A stretch of 64,000 nt of DNA from Pyronema omphalodes (lineage: Eukaryota; Ascomycota; Pezizomycetes; Pezizales; Pyronemataceae): contig JAJJXM010000017.1 in assembly GCA_024516155.1 (NCBI GenBank), positions 806,001 through 870,000 on the forward strand, written 5' to 3'. The notes beneath the pieces were generated by a model that made no database searches, had not been told where the DNA came from, and was given only the letters and a program-made list of their open reading frames with translations. The position numbers and the translations under genes were made by a program. Shown here piece after piece: positions 11,601 to 24,087 of this stretch (the first letter of the stretch is position 1; every line of letters starts with the position of its first letter).

Positions 11601-14015
11601 GAGATATCAACAATTGGACCAGGAAGAACCCGCCTGCAAAGTAGCAAAGTCACCCACCGCACGTCCGAACCTAAGTGAGTATTTGCCATAGTCAACAGCA
11701 GCAACAGCAGTAGCATTGATGATCCGAGCCGCTTCATCGAAGAATAGCAGCCGATTTAAGCCTTTAGACAAGATCTCGGCGCCCCCAGTTTTCTCGCTCG
11801 CTCGGTCGGTCTCCACACTTACCGCAAAGACCAATAAAAAACACAGAAAATTTAAAACCATCCAATGATCCACTTGACGAAGCCCCACAAAGATTCGCGA
11901 AGACCCGCGAATTCCCGTCTCTTGTAAAAAAAGAGTCTGGGCGAGAATGTCGGATCGGGTTCATAGATACCTGTGGTCGATTAAACGGACAGGGCACCAG
12001 GGCTCGAGGCAACAGACAAAGAACGAGGGTTGACCCCACGTGCCCTCACGAAACGCGCTAGCGTTGATTTGGATTGGATTTTAAGCCGCCGAACTGGCCA
12101 ATGCAAACCCCTTCTTAGGCATGTTTTTTTTTTTTTTCAATTGGCGGCGAGCTTGATTTTGGATTAAAATAAATTTTGTGAGCCATGAAAAGTGAAAAGC
12201 CTTATCGACATACGTGCGCTGTTTATGCTGTCATTGTCGCCGCTCGGAGAATTTATTGCATAGACAGTTGAGAGAGTTGATGGCAATTGAGGTACATATG
12301 AGTTGCTTATCGTGTTTATCGTTTTTATCGCTGGTATCGCTGTTACCGCGATGCATAGTAAACAGGTTCCAAGACTCAATTAAAGTCCCTTCACTGAGAC
12401 CCCTCCCTAACCCATCCCGAAAAAAGAAAAAACAGACAAAAAAGAAAAAAAAGAAGAAAAAAAGAAAACACCAATTGCAGATCAGGGCAGCTTTTACACT
12501 CATATGGCACCATAGGCACCATAGACAATTTACCCCTCGTAAGAGAAAACCCCGCAGGGCCCTCCCTACGTACAAAAACCTCTAACCCATCCCTGCACAT
12601 TGTAAATCTCTTTCTCGAACCGGCTTCTGGAAAAGTTCTAGTATCTTGGCGGAGATCATCGGTGGAAACCGTGAATTCCGTTTTACTACCTGTAAGCATA
12701 CACATATATATGTGGTTTACCGTTCTGTGCGCGGTGCCCAAACTGATCTATGGCGGCACATGTATGACTTGAATATAGTTAGTAGCCAGTTCAAATGCCT
12801 GTTTTTCTTCCCTCATAAAATTACCCGAGGAGGAAAAAGTGCCAAGGCCAACAGTACAGTAGACAAAGATGGTCCGAAATTTCGGCCGCTCAGCATCATG
12901 AATCCATATGAGCTCTACATTGGCATCATACGGGTTCACTTTCAGTCTTTCACCTTTCCTTCTCTCGCTGACTTAAGAAAGGTTAATGCAGGTTCTATGC
13001 GGGAGATACCAGAACCCCAACCTGCATAATCAATGTGTGATACCGTCGGTGTGAAATACAAGATAGATAGTTGATCAGTGATCACAACAGGTGCGTACAT
13101 AGATAGATAGATAGCTGGATAGATAGATCGATTATCGATAAACTCATATAGACGCAATTCTCTAGTCAGGAACCCAGGTATCGACGAACGCAAGTAAACT
13201 ATATATCACCATATGTACATGGAAGCACAAGAAAATTTTCTTTCAACAAAAACACACTTTACTTACATAACTTACTTACATCTACTTAGTTACAGGTACA
13301 CATAGAAGCGGTGTGCATGTTCATCCCATCTCTAGTGCTATTTCATGTCATTTTTTTTTCGGCTATCGTCGATTTACGGTATCTCCGGATCAGCATGAAC
13401 CGATGAACTGCGTTCTCGAAGATTTTTTTTTTTTTTTTCACTTTTCCGCGGTGACAGCCTTCGGCAAGTTATCGCTAGAACAAGGGAAGATACAGATAGA
13501 AGTTACTTTGTTAAAAAGTATTTGTTAAATTTTTAAGTAGAGGGTGTTGTTTATAAACAAAAGAAAAAATGCATCTGTGTGCGTAGTGCGTTTAACTATC
13601 CTCCTCTATCAGGAGTTTCTGTACATGACCTAGAATAAGTATCGATATCTGATAAAAAAAAAAGAAAACGTTTTGAGTCCCTGCCGTAAAAAAAAAACAA
13701 AACAAAACAAAAAAGAATAAATGATTACTCCCAAACACCAAGTTCCTTAGTTTCGATAAACCCATATCCTTTGATCCCAGAAAAAAAATCCCACAACCGA
13801 AAAAAGAAAAACTCCATAACCCCTGGCATATACCATAGAAACGCATAATCCTAACCAATCTAACCCCGACTCCCGACTCCACGGGTATCCTGCCTGGCTC
13901 TTATTGGCTATGAGACACCTGGTAACGACCGACTTCCCCGGCTTCGCGAAGCCCGCGGAATTTGCAAGATCGTCCAATCATCGTTAACCGATGACACTTC
14001 TCTAAACGCCGCCCT
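8656..14015. other. gene-poor region, no supportable gene
   Basis: AT-rich sequence with many short overlapping frames and no recognised domain. It contains homopolymer tracts (12124-12138 T; 12420-12470 A/AAG-rich; 13424-13438 T) and a GATA microsatellite at about 13100-13130. A CT-rich frame at 9827-10192 was examined and not accepted as a gene. Confidence 0.4.
13100..13130. repeat. GATA microsatellite
   Basis: ATAGATAGATAGATAG followed by an imperfect continuation with CTG and CG interruptions. Confidence 0.8.
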
Positions 14016-15797
14016 CTACGCCCACTGATTCGCAAAAAATCCTCCACCCGTAATTATGGACGGATTTACTCCATCATATTTCTTAGTTTTCTTCTTCTCC
14101 TCAGCAATACTAAGTCTTTGTAATCTTTCCTCAACTCTCTGTTCAGAAAGCTCGCTTTCATCTGTCGTAATTGATCCACTTCTTGCGCTCCTTGCCCAGT
14201 AACCACTGCGGGTACCTCGTCGTGACTTATCTTCCGCATGCTCTCCGCAATGAGGAAGCTGGTAATTGGATTGCTCTAAAGTAATGCGGTAAAAACACTG
14301 TTCTGATGCCCTGGCATCTGGTCGCATCGCTGAATCCCGGTGAAGCATCTCCCGTGTGATTGAAGCTGCAAGAACAAATGTTTCATCATGCTTTCCGCGA
14401 CCGTATTTTTCAAGCTCGTCCATCCAGCTTTCAACTTGAGGAAGATTGGCATGGAAAGAAGTATCGGGAGCAGCGCCATCTCGGGAACCTTTGCGCTTGC
14501 TAATACGGTGTTGATAAAAGGCGGAGGGCTTACGTTTGGCGTAGAACGATAGAATATCGGCGAAACAAGCACCGAGAGAGAAGACATCAGAGTTCCAGTA
14601 GGTGTTGGAATTATTGCGCCATGTGTCTCGTGGGGATGGCTTTTCGAAGTGGAAGCTGGAGGAGGTGGGCGAGAGGGAATCTGGAGAGCTGTAGCCGGAG
14701 GGCACGCGGCGGATTCGCAGACGTGAGGTGATGGAAGTGGTCACAGGAGTTGTAGCGGGGGAAATTTCTTGAGTGCTGCTAAGCTTGCGAGACCAAAGTT
14801 CGGGAGCTCCATATTCGTAGCGTTCCATATCGAGGATTTGGCGAGGGTCTAGGACTCGGCTGTTACCAATGTCGGCGAGATAGATTTTGTGGGAGGAGTC
14901 GATTATGATCGAGGTGGGTTTGAGGTCACCGTGGACTATACCCTCTTCATGGAGGAATGCAAGGGCATCTGTCAAGCAGTGCATCCAATCGAGGAGTAAT
15001 GACTTTTTGGCGACCTTTTCGAGAGCCTTGAATGTCTGGGGAGGGTTGCTGAGGAAGGATTTCAGGTTTTGCTCAATGAGGGGTGTAAGAATGATATAAC
15101 CGAATTCGCCCTGAGTGTAGGATGCGTGAACGTTTACAATGTGGTCATGAGATATTGATCTCATGGCATTGACCTCTCCGAGAAACATCTCCGTCGACAT
15201 TGCATCCGGAGACAATGCGTCTCCGAGTTGTACGCGTCTTCGTGAATAGTAGACATCGGCTTGTCTGGGAAGGTAAACTTTGTCAATAACACAGTTTGCT
15301 CGACTTGCGGCAAGGCGGCTGCTGATAATTTCAATGGGTACAATCTCGTCGTCCGCGTAATCGATATGGCTACCGGGCTCAATGGCACGAACCATTACTG
15401 TTCTCTGCTTCTTGAAGAAGATCTTTTCCGCTTTCGCTCCAAGTCCGAGGGTTTCGATGTTGGCCTGGGGAAGCGGAAGATCATCGTCGTCCCAAGATCC
15501 ATCAATAACGTCAAAAATCTTCTCAGGAACTCCAATCTCAACAAGGATTACGAAGAATTTGCGGACTTTCTCCAAGATCCATTCCTCGTAGGTGCATTCT
15601 GTAAGGCCCTCCGCGTACTTTAACTGCTCATTCAATTGCGCCTGTGCTGACTGAGGTAGGTTTTTCCGAATCCAAGCAGGTGTAACAGTCTCCTCGATCA
15701 ATCTGTCATCCCAAAAGGTGTTTATCGCAGGGGGGATGACGGCCAATTCTGCGTATCCTCCATAGCCTCCATACATGGTGGAGTACATGTCAGCCAT
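14016..15797 (-). CDS. divergent serine/threonine protein kinase-like protein
   Basis: A single uninterrupted 593-residue frame with ATG at 15797. Residues 1-150 carry no recognised domain. The kinase core spans about 150-500: a candidate ATP-anchoring Lys at 173 (VIDKVYLP), an alpha-C Glu near 208 (FLGEVNAM), a catalytic loop HGDLKPTSIIID at 289-300, ADIG at 308-311 in place of DFG, and APEL at 331-334. Two classical positions differ: HRD is HGD (a non-RD loop), and the metal-binding Asn of the loop is Ser296. A Ser/Pro-rich insert follows the APE motif, before the C-lobe. The catalytic Asp and APE are present, but the Ser296 change leaves open weak activity or a pseudokinase. No signal peptide or membrane segment is visible, so it is probably cytosolic or nuclear. 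Substrate unknown. Confidence 0.85.
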   Translation of the reverse strand: MADMYSTMYGGYGGYAELAVIPPAINTFWDDRLIEETVTPAWIRKNLPQSAQAQLNEQLKYAEGLTECTYEEWILEKVRKFFVILVEIGVPEKIFDVIDGSWDDDDLPLPQANIETLGLGAKAEKIFFKKQRTVMVRAIEPGSHIDYADDEIVPIEIISSRLAASRANCVIDKVYLPRQADVYYSRRRVQLGDALSPDAMSTEMFLGEVNAMRSISHDHIVNVHASYTQGEFGYIILTPLIEQNLKSFLSNPPQTFKALEKVAKKSLLLDWMHCLTDALAFLHEEGIVHGDLKPTSIIIDSSHKIYLADIGNSRVLDPRQILDMERYEYGAPELWSRKLSSTQEISPATTPVTTSITSRLRIRRVPSGYSSPDSLSPTSSSFHFEKPSPRDTWRNNSNTYWNSDVFSLGACFADILSFYAKRKPSAFYQHRISKRKGSRDGAAPDTSFHANLPQVESWMDELEKYGRGKHDETFVLAASITREMLHRDSAMRPDARASEQCFYRITLEQSNYQLPHCGEHAEDKSRRGTRSGYWARSARSGSITTDESELSEQRVEERLQRLSIAEEKKKTKKYDGVNPSIITGGGFFANQWA

Positions 15798-18700
15798 TGT
15801 GTCGGTGATATGTGTTGTGTCTGGTATGTGTTGTGATTGTTGGACAGTATGTTGATCCGTTTATATCCCTCCGTTTTAAGTTGTTGGTATCTTCGTAGTA
15901 GTTCGTATTTTCAAAAATCCTTTGAACCTGGATGTGGGGCAGGCTCGGTTTAAGATATACCTGCTTGCTCACACTTCACACAGTCCGGGTCGGGGTATAT
16001 ATCGCTCAGATGGCCGACGCCGTGCTCTTTTACCTCCAGTAAGGCTTAGCATGGGACTGTCCGTCGCCGTCATACCAGATGCCCGTCATATCCCAGCCAT
16101 GTCAGATCCTTCGGATACCAGCATGGTACTGCTTGCTAGCTGCTTGGAACTTCAGCTGTGTCCATACATACCATAGCCAGAGCGGAGAGCGTCCGTCGTG
16201 CGAGTCTGGCTACGGTAGCGGTCTGGCGTCCGCATTATTGGTTAGTGTAGAGTACCTTGTGGAATTTCTGTCGTGACCGCCGATGGGACAGTAACGTTTC
16301 CCGTACAAGAGCAACCGTTTAACGTGACCTCACTCCTTCTTGAGTAACCGTTCCTCGGGAAGTCCGTGACCTGCCTGAGGTGCGACTGACAAAACGCAAT
16401 GATACAGCGGAGACGGTGTGAGATGTGCGGCAGGGGATGAGTGATCCGTAGCAGCGGGCGACGATGTGTATGGACAGGATCTACACGTGCGCCAGGCTAA
16501 TTCCCCAGGCGGACCAGAGAGGGGAGTAGGATCTTGTCGAGGAAGTTGCAGAGTACGAAGGACTTCGCCTGTCACTGCAGCGAGTTGTTTAAAGGCTTCA
16601 CCGAAGCATAAGCAGTTCACCGAATAAAGCGAAATGCAGGTTAAAGCCGGATATACAGCCTGAGTAATTGTTGAGCTCACTTGACGTTTCTTCTTCTGCC
16701 TCCGTGGCCTTCCGGCACAGACGCGGTGTATCGGCTATTCCGTGAAGTGAGGGGGTAGGTTAATGGCCAAGAGTCATTTCTTTGCATTAGAGATCTTTAT
16801 TTTACAAGAAAGTGATTATTACCGGAGTATGGACCAAATATCGTTTTCTCCGCACCAAATAATCGTCGGTGCTGACCTCTGTCTGGCTGTTGCTCTGAAC
16901 TTCTTGAGATGATAGCGTTATGCTAGATAGATGAAGCTGGTTAATCCGGCAAAACTCCTCACGCGTGTAACCGGGATGATGTCAGGGTAGTTCCTTGCCC
17001 CCGAGAGAAGACCCACTGCAGGCACCAGGAACAGCAGCATTTCCACTCTGTCGCCCATGATAGCCAGCTGGGAAATTGGAATGGAAGGCGGAAAGCTGAT
17101 GGAATGGGTGATTATGCCATGAAGAGATGATGACCCGTTGATGATCTGTTGATGACGATAAGTATGGAGGGATGAAGGATTTTCAAATCCCCAGGGAGGA
17201 GAGCATGCACGGCTGGAACGCCAGCAACCAACGCAGGAACCGCAAGGAAGATGATGGTTGTTTTCTCTGCAGCATGCAAAGTGTACCTGCACCTATATCC
17301 GATACCAGGGAGCCAGTAAAGTGCAATATATTCGGATGAATAACGCAGGTACCATACACAATTTTCACCTTTTTCTTCCCAAGTTACTTTCTCCTGAAGA
17401 TATCACTGTCGCGTGCTGCTTCATACGAAATCCGGCCCCCATTCAACTAAGCTCCGTGCATGATTCATCTCGCTTGAACTGCGTGGTGGGCCCGATGACC
17501 GATGACCGATGTTGAGGAGAACGAGCGAAGAGCGAAGGTTGAATTGATGATCGCTGCCAATTCCAAAACCGTAACATCTCCGGTCTGTGCTAAACTCATT
17601 CATACGGGGACTCCGTTTTCCGCAATGCAATCCAACAAGGGACATCCAAATTAATCGTATTCCAGTGCAGATATCTATTTCTGAACACAACATGGTTAAT
17701 TCCACGTGTTTCTCACAGAAGGTCTATAAGGTTAAAGAAAGATCGTGAACGGGGCGGCGGGCCTATCACTCCGTTACCGTCATTTTTGCGGGGATATCCC
17801 AATTGCTGTGGAGATGATAAATTTTCCGTTCTTCGGACCTTCGGCCATTCGGGATGAGATCAGCGGGCTTACGGTGAAATGGGCCGAACGGTAGGAACGG
17901 CAGAGCGGTGGAGCGGTGAAAAGTAATAACTTTACTCCGCTCCGCCCTGTCGAAGTCCCGCAACTCGTAGCAAAGCCCACAGAAAAGCCAGCCTCAAAGT
18001 CCCAAAGTCTGTCATGTCCGGCAAAGGCTGGCAACTTGGTCATTATGCCACCATATTCTGTGGCTCGGCATGTACACTATGATAAGTGGCTGAGAATTTA
18101 CTCACCGCAAATGAACTACAGTCGCTAAGTAGCAAGATCGAAGTCTCCCCGCCTCTCCGCCTAGACAACGAGGCGAGCGAGGCAGTTACAGCCGTGCCGC
18201 CAACGGCGTCAAGATTTTTTTTTCTCCAAGCCAGCCTTCCCGCAGCTAATTTTTCGTCCTCGATCCGAAGCGATGGAAATGGATGTTCAACCCGAGAAAG
18301 CTTTTTTTACAAAGCTTGTTGAAGCCCGACAAAGTCTACGAAGGCCATAGAATCTGATGGTGACTCCCAACGAAGCTTGAAAAAATCAGACGGGGTTGGC
18401 AACAAATTTGATACATATGTAGAGTTTCTGAGGCCAACCTGGACTCGGCGCATTAGCAATTCTACGCCTCAAATGACCACGTAAACCGGTTGGGAACCAA
18501 GTCTATTCGGAATGATTGAATTTCCACATCGTTTAGATCATGTCGGAAAAATCCCACAGCCTTTGACATCACTTCGACAGATGGCTTTTGTCAATCATTT
18601 TAATCCGGGCTGTGTCAACGGATGAACCTCCGCGTTTCCAGCGCCAGTGAAACTCTCATCAACGGCGTCAAAGCCTGTCAGTTGTTTCTTGTAGGCACGT

Positions 18701-20430
18701 GCTCAGCCCTACCGGAATCACTAACGAGGGACTCACCATCTCTCACTCCTATCTTTTGCTTGCTAGACATCTTTGCCACCCAGTTTTGTAGACTTGATAA
18801 GACAAGGAAACCTTGTCATCTAAGGGTTTCTACCAAATCTTTAGTGTTGACCATTCCATTGTGACCTAGAGTTTATGCAGGTTAACGGAAACCAACCGAG
18901 CCCAAGATGCTTTTTAAACCGAGTTTCACAGCGGTTAGGTAGGGTATCGAGTGTGACATTGAGGCACTGAGGTATTGAGGTATCCACATCCCTTTTCTCG
19001 GCCGTTTCGAATAGCGAGTTTTCGACAATCGGGAGAGCAATGGGCAAGGTGAATGGTTTAGTTTGTGACTCTGGCATATCGATACAGCCATATAGCATCT
19101 ACCGGGAGTAGAGTATTCCGCGGCGGCAAACAGCAGAGATATTGTTCCAAGGAATGTGGAGGAGACTGTGCCATGATGTTACTAGCCTGGTATTTCCTAG
19201 TTGATATCAGCAAGAATAGACGAGCCAGGAGAACAAGAAGCTTACCGTGATTATAATGATATGACCAAATAGAGTTAAGGAATATAGAGCATGGAACATG
19301 CTTGCAGGCACGGGATATTTCGTTGTGGGAGATTATCTGGATATGTGAAGTCTCTCGTTCGCCTGTCGCGGGCTACCTTAAAGCCATTTACGTACCGCAT
19401 AAATATAATATGGTAGGGAGGTGTTTGTGGTGGAGGAACATGGAGTATGCCTGGAAATGTCGGTGTCACGGCTGAGCTACGATGAACACTGGATTTGATA
19501 TGTGCCAAGACCTGTGTTTTGCCGCCCATTTTGACTGCAGATAGTGTGAGATCCTACGTGAGGTCCCGGGTACCATCTACGATTCAGCAGAAATATGGTG
19601 AGCATTTTTCTTGCTTCTAAAAAACTAGATTCAATCAGCAATCAGGCTACATATCGTTGGGTACTCTACCAGGGCTTGACTTCGGATTCCGGAAGGGTAG
19701 GACAAGTTTGAAGTGAAATCCCGGAACCCCGGATACGTTGACTTCCGGAATCTCTTGGAATGTCAATTGAGTTTCGAGTTTCACAGTACCTACAGGCTGC
19801 AGTTTTGTCCCCCACCTTGTGCTGGGATCAAAACTTTAAATGAAAGGTTGTGAATCGGCGGGTATAAACAGGTTTATGAAAGCTCTTACTCATTGCTCAT
19901 TCTGCATAGAGCACATCTTGCATTGATTTTCATATGGAGAATCTCGGGACGAAGTTTATTTTACCCGGTGATTGAATGACAGGAATACTCCAATGAAATG
20001 TGAGGGATTACGAAATGAAGTGGTTATATGTAGCAATTTTATTGAAATTTGATGTTTTAAAGCATCCGCAGCCGCCACTGGGACAAATTGTATGTCGTGT
20101 ACAGTTACATAGACGCTGTCTGTTTTTTAGGCGGTAAAAAAGCGGTTCTTCATGAAGTATAATATCAAGTATCAGCAGTGGATCACGGGTGGATCACGGA
20201 GAATAGATTAAGGTTCGTCGGTGGTATATGCAGGGCAACCGTTTGGTCCGTTTCATGATTTTCAATTAGTATGCTGCGGATAATATGTGATAACCGGAAG
20301 ATTGGATTCTTCAAACACATTATCTAGGATCCACCCGTCAAATCAAGGTTCGACCGGATGAATTGGTGTCTAGACTTTGGCATGTGGGATCTGCTGATTT
20401 TCAGGGTCCGAGTTTGGGGTTGAGATTAAG
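15798..20430. other. intergenic region, no supportable gene
   Basis: Short frames only. A 46-codon frame on the minus strand ending at 16918 (MGDRVEMLLFLVPAVGLLSG, then polar) has a hydrophobic start resembling a signal or anchor sequence, but nothing else supports it. Frames at 16330-16680 and 17780-18043 lack domains. No tRNA was recognised. Confidence 0.35.
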
Positions 20431-20436
20431 CTTGAA

Positions 20437-20820
20437 CATCCCAGCACACAGTTTAGATGAAACAAAAACCCGATCTACCTTTTCAAACGTCGTATAACAG
20501 GTATGAAATCCGAGGCACATACTCTATGTACTTCAGAGCACATATCACTTCTCTAATTCCTCCTATCTACCAGTGAGTCGGTATCCACTGTCGACAGGGT
20601 TTGAGCTTCCGCTTGAGATCAAACCTATCTTAATCATCCCAGCACACAGTTTAGATGAAACAAAAAAAAAAACGTCTGATGTTTTTAAACGTCGTATAAC
20701 AGGTATTTGATTTAAGTTACACACTCCAGCTACTCAAGAGTTACTGGCTTGAGTATCCCAGCACACAGTGTACATGAACCAAAAATCTGTTACAATTTCC
20801 CAAACATCATAAAACATATA
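20437..20820 (+). repeat. three spaced copies of a roughly 70-base unit
   Basis: The words ATCCCAGCACACAG, then T(T/G)TA(G/C)ATGAA(A/C)C, an A-run, and AAACGTCGTATAACAGGTAT occur in order at 20437-20505, 20635-20706 and, more diverged, at 20753-20820. Spacing is about 200 and then 120 bases. No ORF or terminal inverted repeat accompanies them. They could be fragments of an unrecognised repeat family. Confidence 0.7.
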
Positions 20821-21363
20821 TTCAGTATAATTGAAATTTTCTACACCCCCCGACATCCTCTATTCTCAAAAGCACATATTACTCCTCACATTCCACCCTA
20901 TTGGCCAATGATTCATGACCCGCCTACAATCTAGTCTAGACAATACAAATTTACATGCGCATTCCTTGTATTAAAAACCAAAACCAGTTTACTTTATCTC
21001 GTTTCATAATGTCCTATCTAATCCATAATAACCAACTATTAAATAGTATTACCAACAACCAACATTTCACCTAGCCGAAGAATCAGCGCTTCAAAGCTAT
21101 ATATTATGATAAAATCCCCGCTACCAATCAAAAATTTCCACGGAACCTGTGAATAGTAATAGCAGTACTAAGCCATTGCACTATACCAGTAATCCCATTA
21201 ATCTATACTAGGTATATTCCCTCTCCCTCTCCCTCTTCCATATTCCAGCCTCTCATCAAAATCCTCACAGCCTCACAGCCACACAGAGCACTGAAAATTT
21301 TGAAATCCAATTCTTCATCCCTATTTCAACTTCCACTAGTCTATGGAATCTCCAAGGGGGGAA

Positions 21364-21380
21364 GGGGGGGGGGGGGGGGG
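21364..21380. repeat. poly(G) tract
   Basis: Seventeen consecutive G, preceded by a GGGGGGAA-type run. Such tracts are prone to length error. Confidence 0.85.
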
Positions 21381-21588
21381 TTGAATGATATTAGATGACA
21401 TTAGAAGATTTTAGATGATTCCCCATGATTCCCCATGGCTGCAGGAACTTCACGTATTACACACATCACAGCTGGGGCTCAGTTTTATAAGAAACTTACA
21501 ACTTATTAACAGGTATCAGGTGGTATCCATGGTAATTGTTGGTAATTGTCAGTAATTGTTAGTGATTGTTAGTGATTCTATTAATGGA

Positions 21589-21786
21589 TTACTTTACTGA
21601 CTTTACTGACTTTACTGACTTTACTGACTTAGATGACGATATAATCCAGAATCCAGAATCCAGAATCCAGATAATCCACATTATCAACCTAATCAACCTA
21701 ATCAACCTAATCAACCTAATCAACCTAATCAACCTAATCAACCTAATCAACCTAATCAACCTAATCAACCTAATCAACCTAACCAA
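21589..21786. repeat. two adjacent 9-bp minisatellites
   Basis: A TTTACTGAC array (about four to five units, 21589-21630) and, after a short AATCCAG run, an AATCAACCT array (about eleven units, 21685-21786). Because the period is a multiple of three, both strands stay open and encode repetitive Asn-Leu-Ile or Arg-Leu-Ile peptides. I do not regard these as genes. Confidence 0.9.
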
Positions 21787-22012
21787 CCATACACGCAAGA
21801 ATACATCATAATAGTAATAGTGATAGTGATAGTTAAAATATTTTCATCTATAGAATAGGTATAAAAAAGAGATATGAAACACCAAGAAGACTGGAAATAT
21901 CTGGTATGACTCTATATGCATAATCCTTCACTTTCATTGATGCCTCAATATTTGATCATTTTTATTCATTTTTATTCCTTTTTATTCCTTTTTTTATTCC
22001 TTTTTATTCCCT

Positions 22013-22030
22013 CCCCCCCCCCCCCCCCCC

Positions 22031-22061
<31 letters not shown>
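22013..22061. repeat. poly(C)-poly(A) tract
   Basis: Nineteen C followed directly by about thirty A. Confidence 0.9.
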
Positions 22062-22063
<2 letters not shown>

Positions 22064-22191
22064 ACATATATATCCCTATGCGTAAAATCCAACGATAAGA
22101 CAATACAATACCGTAAGTCAACGAATAATAACCAAGGTATCCCTGTGGTACAAAAAAAAGGTGTTTAATCAAACCACACTTTAAACCACAA

Positions 22192-22505
22192 AAGGTGTTT
22201 AATTCAAACACCCACAAATTTCATTTACTAAACACCTCTTTAAACACCTACTAAACACCTTTAAACACCTACTAAACACCTCTTTAAACACCTACTAAAC
22301 ACCTCTTTAAATACCTACTAAACACCTTTAAACACCTCTTTAAACACCTACTAAACACCTTTAAACACCTCTTTAAACACCTACTAAACACCTTTAAACA
22401 CCTCTTTAAACACCTACTAAACACCTTTAAACACCTTTAAACACCGATTTAAACACCGATTTAAACACCTACTAAACACCTTTAAACACCGATTTAAACA
22501 CCTTG
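22192..22505. repeat. AAACACC minisatellite
   Basis: Irregular tandem array of the phrases CTTTAAACACCT and ACTAAACACCT, with GATTTAAACACC variants at the right end. Confidence 0.9.
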
Positions 22506-23265
22506 CACAATAGTGGTTTGATCAAGCACCTCAGATATTTTTTAAATGTTTTAAATTAATTACTAAACCACTCGCTCATTATATAACATGTCTCTAGCTA
22601 TTGCCAGGTCCTCTATCTATACATACAGGAACCTCCCACCTCCCTCCTCACCCCTCTTACTCCTGCTCCTGCTCTCTGTATAGTACCATTCGCTTTGTGC
22701 CTTTTTTAATTGACCCTTACATATGCTGGAATCATGGATCGCTTTAATAAATAGACTTAGGTTTTCTGAGCATCCTGTTTGTCTGGTTAGCATTGTAGAT
22801 ATTTGTGGGGTTGGTTTGCAGTACTTAACTCAGCGAGTATCTAGAAGTTCATATCCCCCCCCCCCCCCCACCCCTCTCTCCCTTTTGTCCCTCCGGTGGC
22901 GTATGGTGTATGAACTAGCAAATTCTGTAGAGGGACAAACATTTGACATGAGGAAAAACTTACAGTCAAACAAGACGGAAAGATGGAGGTGGAAAAACAA
23001 GTGAATGAAATGGATGAAGAACGAGGAACAACAACGGCAGAACGAACAGAACATAAGGAAGGGATGCGCACTAAGGCAATATCCACTTCCATCAACAAAC
23101 ATAAGCAGAACACAGCTCTACAGTTTAAAACTGAATGTTCAGTAGAACACTGCAGGGTGATTTATATGAACCATGGAAAAGCCATCCCTAGGAAGTGGAC
23201 TGTAGATGTTTATTTGAACATCAGAGGACAGTTCAAATAAACCCCGAAGAATAAGCGAAGAAGAA

Positions 23266-23506
23266 GGTGTTTATTTAAACACCCCTAGGGTGTTTAAATA
23301 AACACCAAAGAATAAGCGAAAAAGAATGTGTTTATTTAAACATCCTTAAACACCCCTAGGGTGTTTATCTAAACACCGAAGAATAAGCAAAAAAGAAGGT
23401 GTTTATTTAAACATCCTTAAACACCCCTAGGATGTTTAAATAAACACCGAAGAATAAGCGAAAAAGAAGGTGTTTATTTAAACACCCCTAGGGTGTTTAA
23501 ATAAAC
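23266..23506. repeat. array of perfect palindromes separated by a 20-base linker
   Basis: The unit is an 18-base arm GGTGTTTATTTAAACACC, a 5-base centre, and the inverted arm. It first appears at 23266-23306 and recurs about every 60-70 bases, with linker GAAGAATAAGCGAAAAAGAA. Some units contain an extra TCCTTAAACACC. Each unit could extrude as a cruciform or fold as an RNA hairpin. Confidence 0.9.
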
Positions 23507-24087
23507 CCCTCAAAAAAAAAAAATCAAGGTAGTTGTTTAACTAAACAACGCTGGGCGGTTTAGCTAAACATCGTAAATCACACTAAACAACTTCGGTGTT
23601 TAGGGGTGTTTAACTAAACACCTTTAAACAACGATGGGTGGTTTAGCTAAACACCTTAAATCAGACTAAACAACTTTGGTGTTTAGGGTGTTTAACTAAA
23701 CACTTTCGGTGTTTAGCTAAACCACGAAGGTGTTTGAACTAAACCACTCTCACTCGTTTTCTTGTACCATAGGGGTATAAGGAAGTAAGATATAGATGAA
23801 TATAAGATTCCGATACGATACAGTGGATGGAGTTCAGAATACAGGATACAGGGGTTTATGTATGAGATATTATATATCAAACTCAAGTTTCAACCAACAA
23901 CAACAGCATTCGACTTTTAACTTTCGGCTTTCGGCTTTCGACCTTTCAACTTTCAACTTTCAAGTTTACACTGGATAGAAAAAGGTTAAAAACTTCAACA
24001 TGTAACTGTCATGGCCAACCAATCAATCATCAATCCACAAACATCAGACATCAACCAACACCAATCATAATTCAACCCATCATAGAA

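Larger units (their letters stand above)
22138..23777. mobile_element. candidate inverted-repeat element (MITE-like) rich in TTTAAACACC palindromes
   Basis: The ends form an imperfect terminal inverted repeat: TATCCCTGTGGTACAA at 22138-22153 and, inverted, TACCCCTATGGTACAA at 23762-23777 (14 of 16 match). AAGG lies just outside the left end and one base beyond the right end. Inside the ends, both sides are packed with the word TTTAAACACC or its complement: a direct array at 22192-22505 and a hairpin array at 23266-23745. The middle (about 22520-23230) is unique sequence without a convincing ORF. No transposase is encoded, so if mobile it would be non-autonomous. The target-site duplication is ambiguous (TA, or the near-flanking AAGG). 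Confidence 0.5.

Noticed and set aside
21566..21811. Leu/Ile/Asn repeat protein
   Set aside because: Created by the 9-bp minisatellites; the complementary strand is equally open.
22192..22505. CRISPR-like regular array
   Set aside because: No constant repeat with unique spacers; units are contiguous minisatellite words, and the genome is fungal.
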